Shown here one piece after another: positions 62,637-64,000 of a stretch of 64,000 nt of DNA. The stretch comes from an uncultured Duodenibacillus sp. (GTDB lineage: Bacteria; Pseudomonadota; Gammaproteobacteria; Burkholderiales; Burkholderiaceae_F). The notes beneath the pieces are model-generated. The model was not told where the DNA came from and ran no database searches. It saw only the letters and a program-made list of their open reading frames with translations. The DNA is taken from assembly GCA_944390745.1 (NCBI GenBank), contig CALXQK010000004.1:1-64000 (forward strand), given 5' to 3'. Position 1 is the stretch's first letter, and each line of letters starts with the position of its first letter. A program made the position numbers and the translations under genes.

Positions 62637-64000
62637 ATGCCGGCAGCAGCTCTGAAAAACTCCCAGTCCCAGACCCCGGAGACGCCGAAGACCGACAGGT
62701 CCGTCTCGAGGGCCTCCGGCGGAGAGCCCGGAGAAACCCCTGTCAGAATCGATGCCTGCGCTGCGGCGCCCGCGGGCGGCGACGAAGCCGCCCTCCCGGG
62801 CCAGCAGTCCGCGCAGAACAGGAAGCCCGAGCAGCAGGCGCCGTCCGAGGCCGGAGAGAGCCTGATGCTTACCGGCACGACCGTCTGCAGCGGCGTGAGC
62901 TTCGGCTGCGCGCAGCTGCTTGGCGAAGGCGAGCTCGAGGTCCCGCACTTTACGATCGATCGAAGCCAGACGCGCGCCGAGTTCACCCGCCTGCGCGGGG
63001 CCATCAACACCGTGGCCCGGGAGCTCGGCGAGCTGCTTGAGAGCTCGGCAAACAGCGACGCGCCGCCCGAGGCGGTCGCCTTCATTGAGCTGCACTGCCA
63101 GATCCTCAGGGACGAGTCGCTCATTACCGACACCCAGGACATCATTCGCGAGCGCCTCATCAACGCCGAGTGGGCGCTCTCGCTCAAGCTTGAGGATCTG
63201 CGCCGCGCCTTCGAGGAAATCGACGACGAATATCTCTCCGAGCGCGTTGAGGACATCGCGCAGGTGGTCGAGCGCGTGCAGCGCGTCCTCACGGGACGCC
63301 GCCGCCCGACCGACTCCGTCTCGCGCGTCATGCGCGAGAGCTCGATCATCCTGGTGGCCGAGGATCTGAGCCCGGCCGACATCCTCATTCTCAAGCGCCG
63401 GCGCGACATCTCCATTGCCGGCCTGGTGATCGAAAACGGCGCCCTCACCTCGCATACGGCGATTCTGGCGCGCTCGCTCGAGATCCCGACGCTCGTGCAC
63501 GTCGTCGGAGCGCGCGAGCACATTGAAAATGACGATGTGCTGCTGCTCGATGCAGACCGGGGCATTCTGACGGTCAATCCCGAGGCCAACCTGCTGCCCA
63601 AGATCGCCGGCCGCATCCGCGAGCTCAAGACGGTCCGCAGCCGTCAAAGGCAGCTGCGAAGCCGCCCCTGCACCACGGCCGACGGCGTGCCCGTGCGGCT
63701 TTACGCCAACATCGCCCTTCCCGAGGACGTGCGCGATGCCGTGGCCTGCGGCGCCGACGGCATCGGGCTGTTTCGATCCGAGTTTCTCTTCATGAACCGC
63801 CCCGTGCTGCCGAGCGAGGACGAGCAGTACGAAACCTACCGGCGCGTCATCCGCTCCATGAAGGGCCTGCCCGTCACGATCCGCACGGCCGACCTTGGCG
63901 GCGACAAGATGCCCTCGCGCGAGGCGCTCGAAGCCCTCGGCTACGACTGCACGCGTGAAATCATCAACCCGGCGCTCGGGCAGCGCGCCATCCGATTCTC
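62637..64000 (+). CDS. ptsI: PTS enzyme I, 3' end cut by window edge
   Basis: At least 454 residues are in the window; the gene runs off the right edge. It takes phosphate from PEP and passes it to HPr. The phospho-acceptor is His273 in NGALTSHTAILARSLEIPT, and GADGIGLFRSEFLFM and TIRTADLGGDKM belong to the PEP-binding domain. From ATG 62637 (GGGGAGG upstream, 3 bases after ptsH) there is a low-complexity Pro/Ala/Gln/Glu extension of about 76 residues before MLTGTTVCSGVSFG, where normal EI begins. An ATG at 62865 with GGAGAG is an alternative start that would remove it. Confidence 0.9.
   Translation, partial: MPAAALKNSQSQTPETPKTDRSVSRASGGEPGETPVRIDACAAAPAGGDEAALPGQQSAQNRKPEQQAPSEAGESLMLTGTTVCSGVSFGCAQLLGEGELEVPHFTIDRSQTRAEFTRLRGAINTVARELGELLESSANSDAPPEAVAFIELHCQILRDESLITDTQDIIRERLINAEWALSLKLEDLRRAFEEIDDEYLSERVEDIAQVVERVQRVLTGRRRPTDSVSRVMRESSIILVAEDLSPADILILKRRRDISIAGLVIENGALTSHTAILARSLEIPTLVHVVGAREHIENDDVLLLDADRGILTVNPEANLLPKIAGRIRELKTVRSRQRQLRSRPCTTADGVPVRLYANIALPEDVRDAVACGADGIGLFRSEFLFMNRPVLPSEDEQYETYRRVIRSMKGLPVTIRTADLGGDKMPSREALEALGYDCTREIINPALGQRAIRF

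Overview
The window is a 64 kb, GC-rich, gene-dense piece of a bacterial chromosome that starts inside a 16S rRNA gene and ends inside ptsI. The 16S 5' end, the topB-dprA-def-fmt-rsmB-DUF4390-ntrYX-trkAH layout, a DUF1840 protein, an AapJQM-type amino-acid importer and a regulatory EIIA-HPr-EI set all point to Burkholderiales. The [FeFe]-hydrogenase (an anaerobe trait) and the large autotransporter suggest a gut-type member such as Sutterellaceae. That family assignment is inference. No tRNA, IS element, prophage or CRISPR array was seen.

Layout. 1-0.6 kb: 16S 5' end, leader and strong rRNA promoter, all on the minus strand. 0.9-7.5 kb: an M61 peptidase, then a PmrAB-like two-component pair divergent from a PAP2/phosphoethanolamine-transferase fusion, with four TTTGAC repeats between them (a probable lipid A modification module). 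7.6-18.6 kb: aroKB, ahcY, a folate enzyme, a lytic transglycosylase, cysK with a cysteine-containing Rrf2 regulator, and an acyl-CoA synthetase. 18.7-25.6 kb: a HemN-like radical SAM protein, then a periplasmic [FeFe]-hydrogenase (catalytic subunit, small Tat subunit, cytochrome b) and the maturases HydF and HydE; no HydG is present. 25.7-30.2 kb: gph, a GNAT, prfC and an NCS2 nucleobase permease with a folded leader. 30.3-35.8 kb: a 1.8 kilo-residue autotransporter with two poly-C tracts, one just after its best start codon, which is out of frame as sequenced. 35.9-45.6 kb: M20 peptidase, tex, a small SRPBCC protein, the amino-acid ABC importer (no ATPase here) and a CBS membrane protein. 45.7-64 kb: topB, dprA, def, a hydrolase, fmt, rsmB, DUF4390, ntrYX, trkAH, a TSUP permease, DUF1840, and EIIA, HPr and EI.

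The most unusual observations are the probable phase-variable autotransporter (C8 tract at 30427, with a C9 tract in the 5' region), the quinone-linked-looking [FeFe]-hydrogenase in a betaproteobacterium with altered H-cluster motifs and a terminator in its upstream region, the PAP2-EptA fusion whose PAP2 half lacks its motif-2 histidine, and the multi-arm structured leader before the nucleobase permease. Regulatory calls rest on reading base pairing by eye; no folding, alignment or database search was run.
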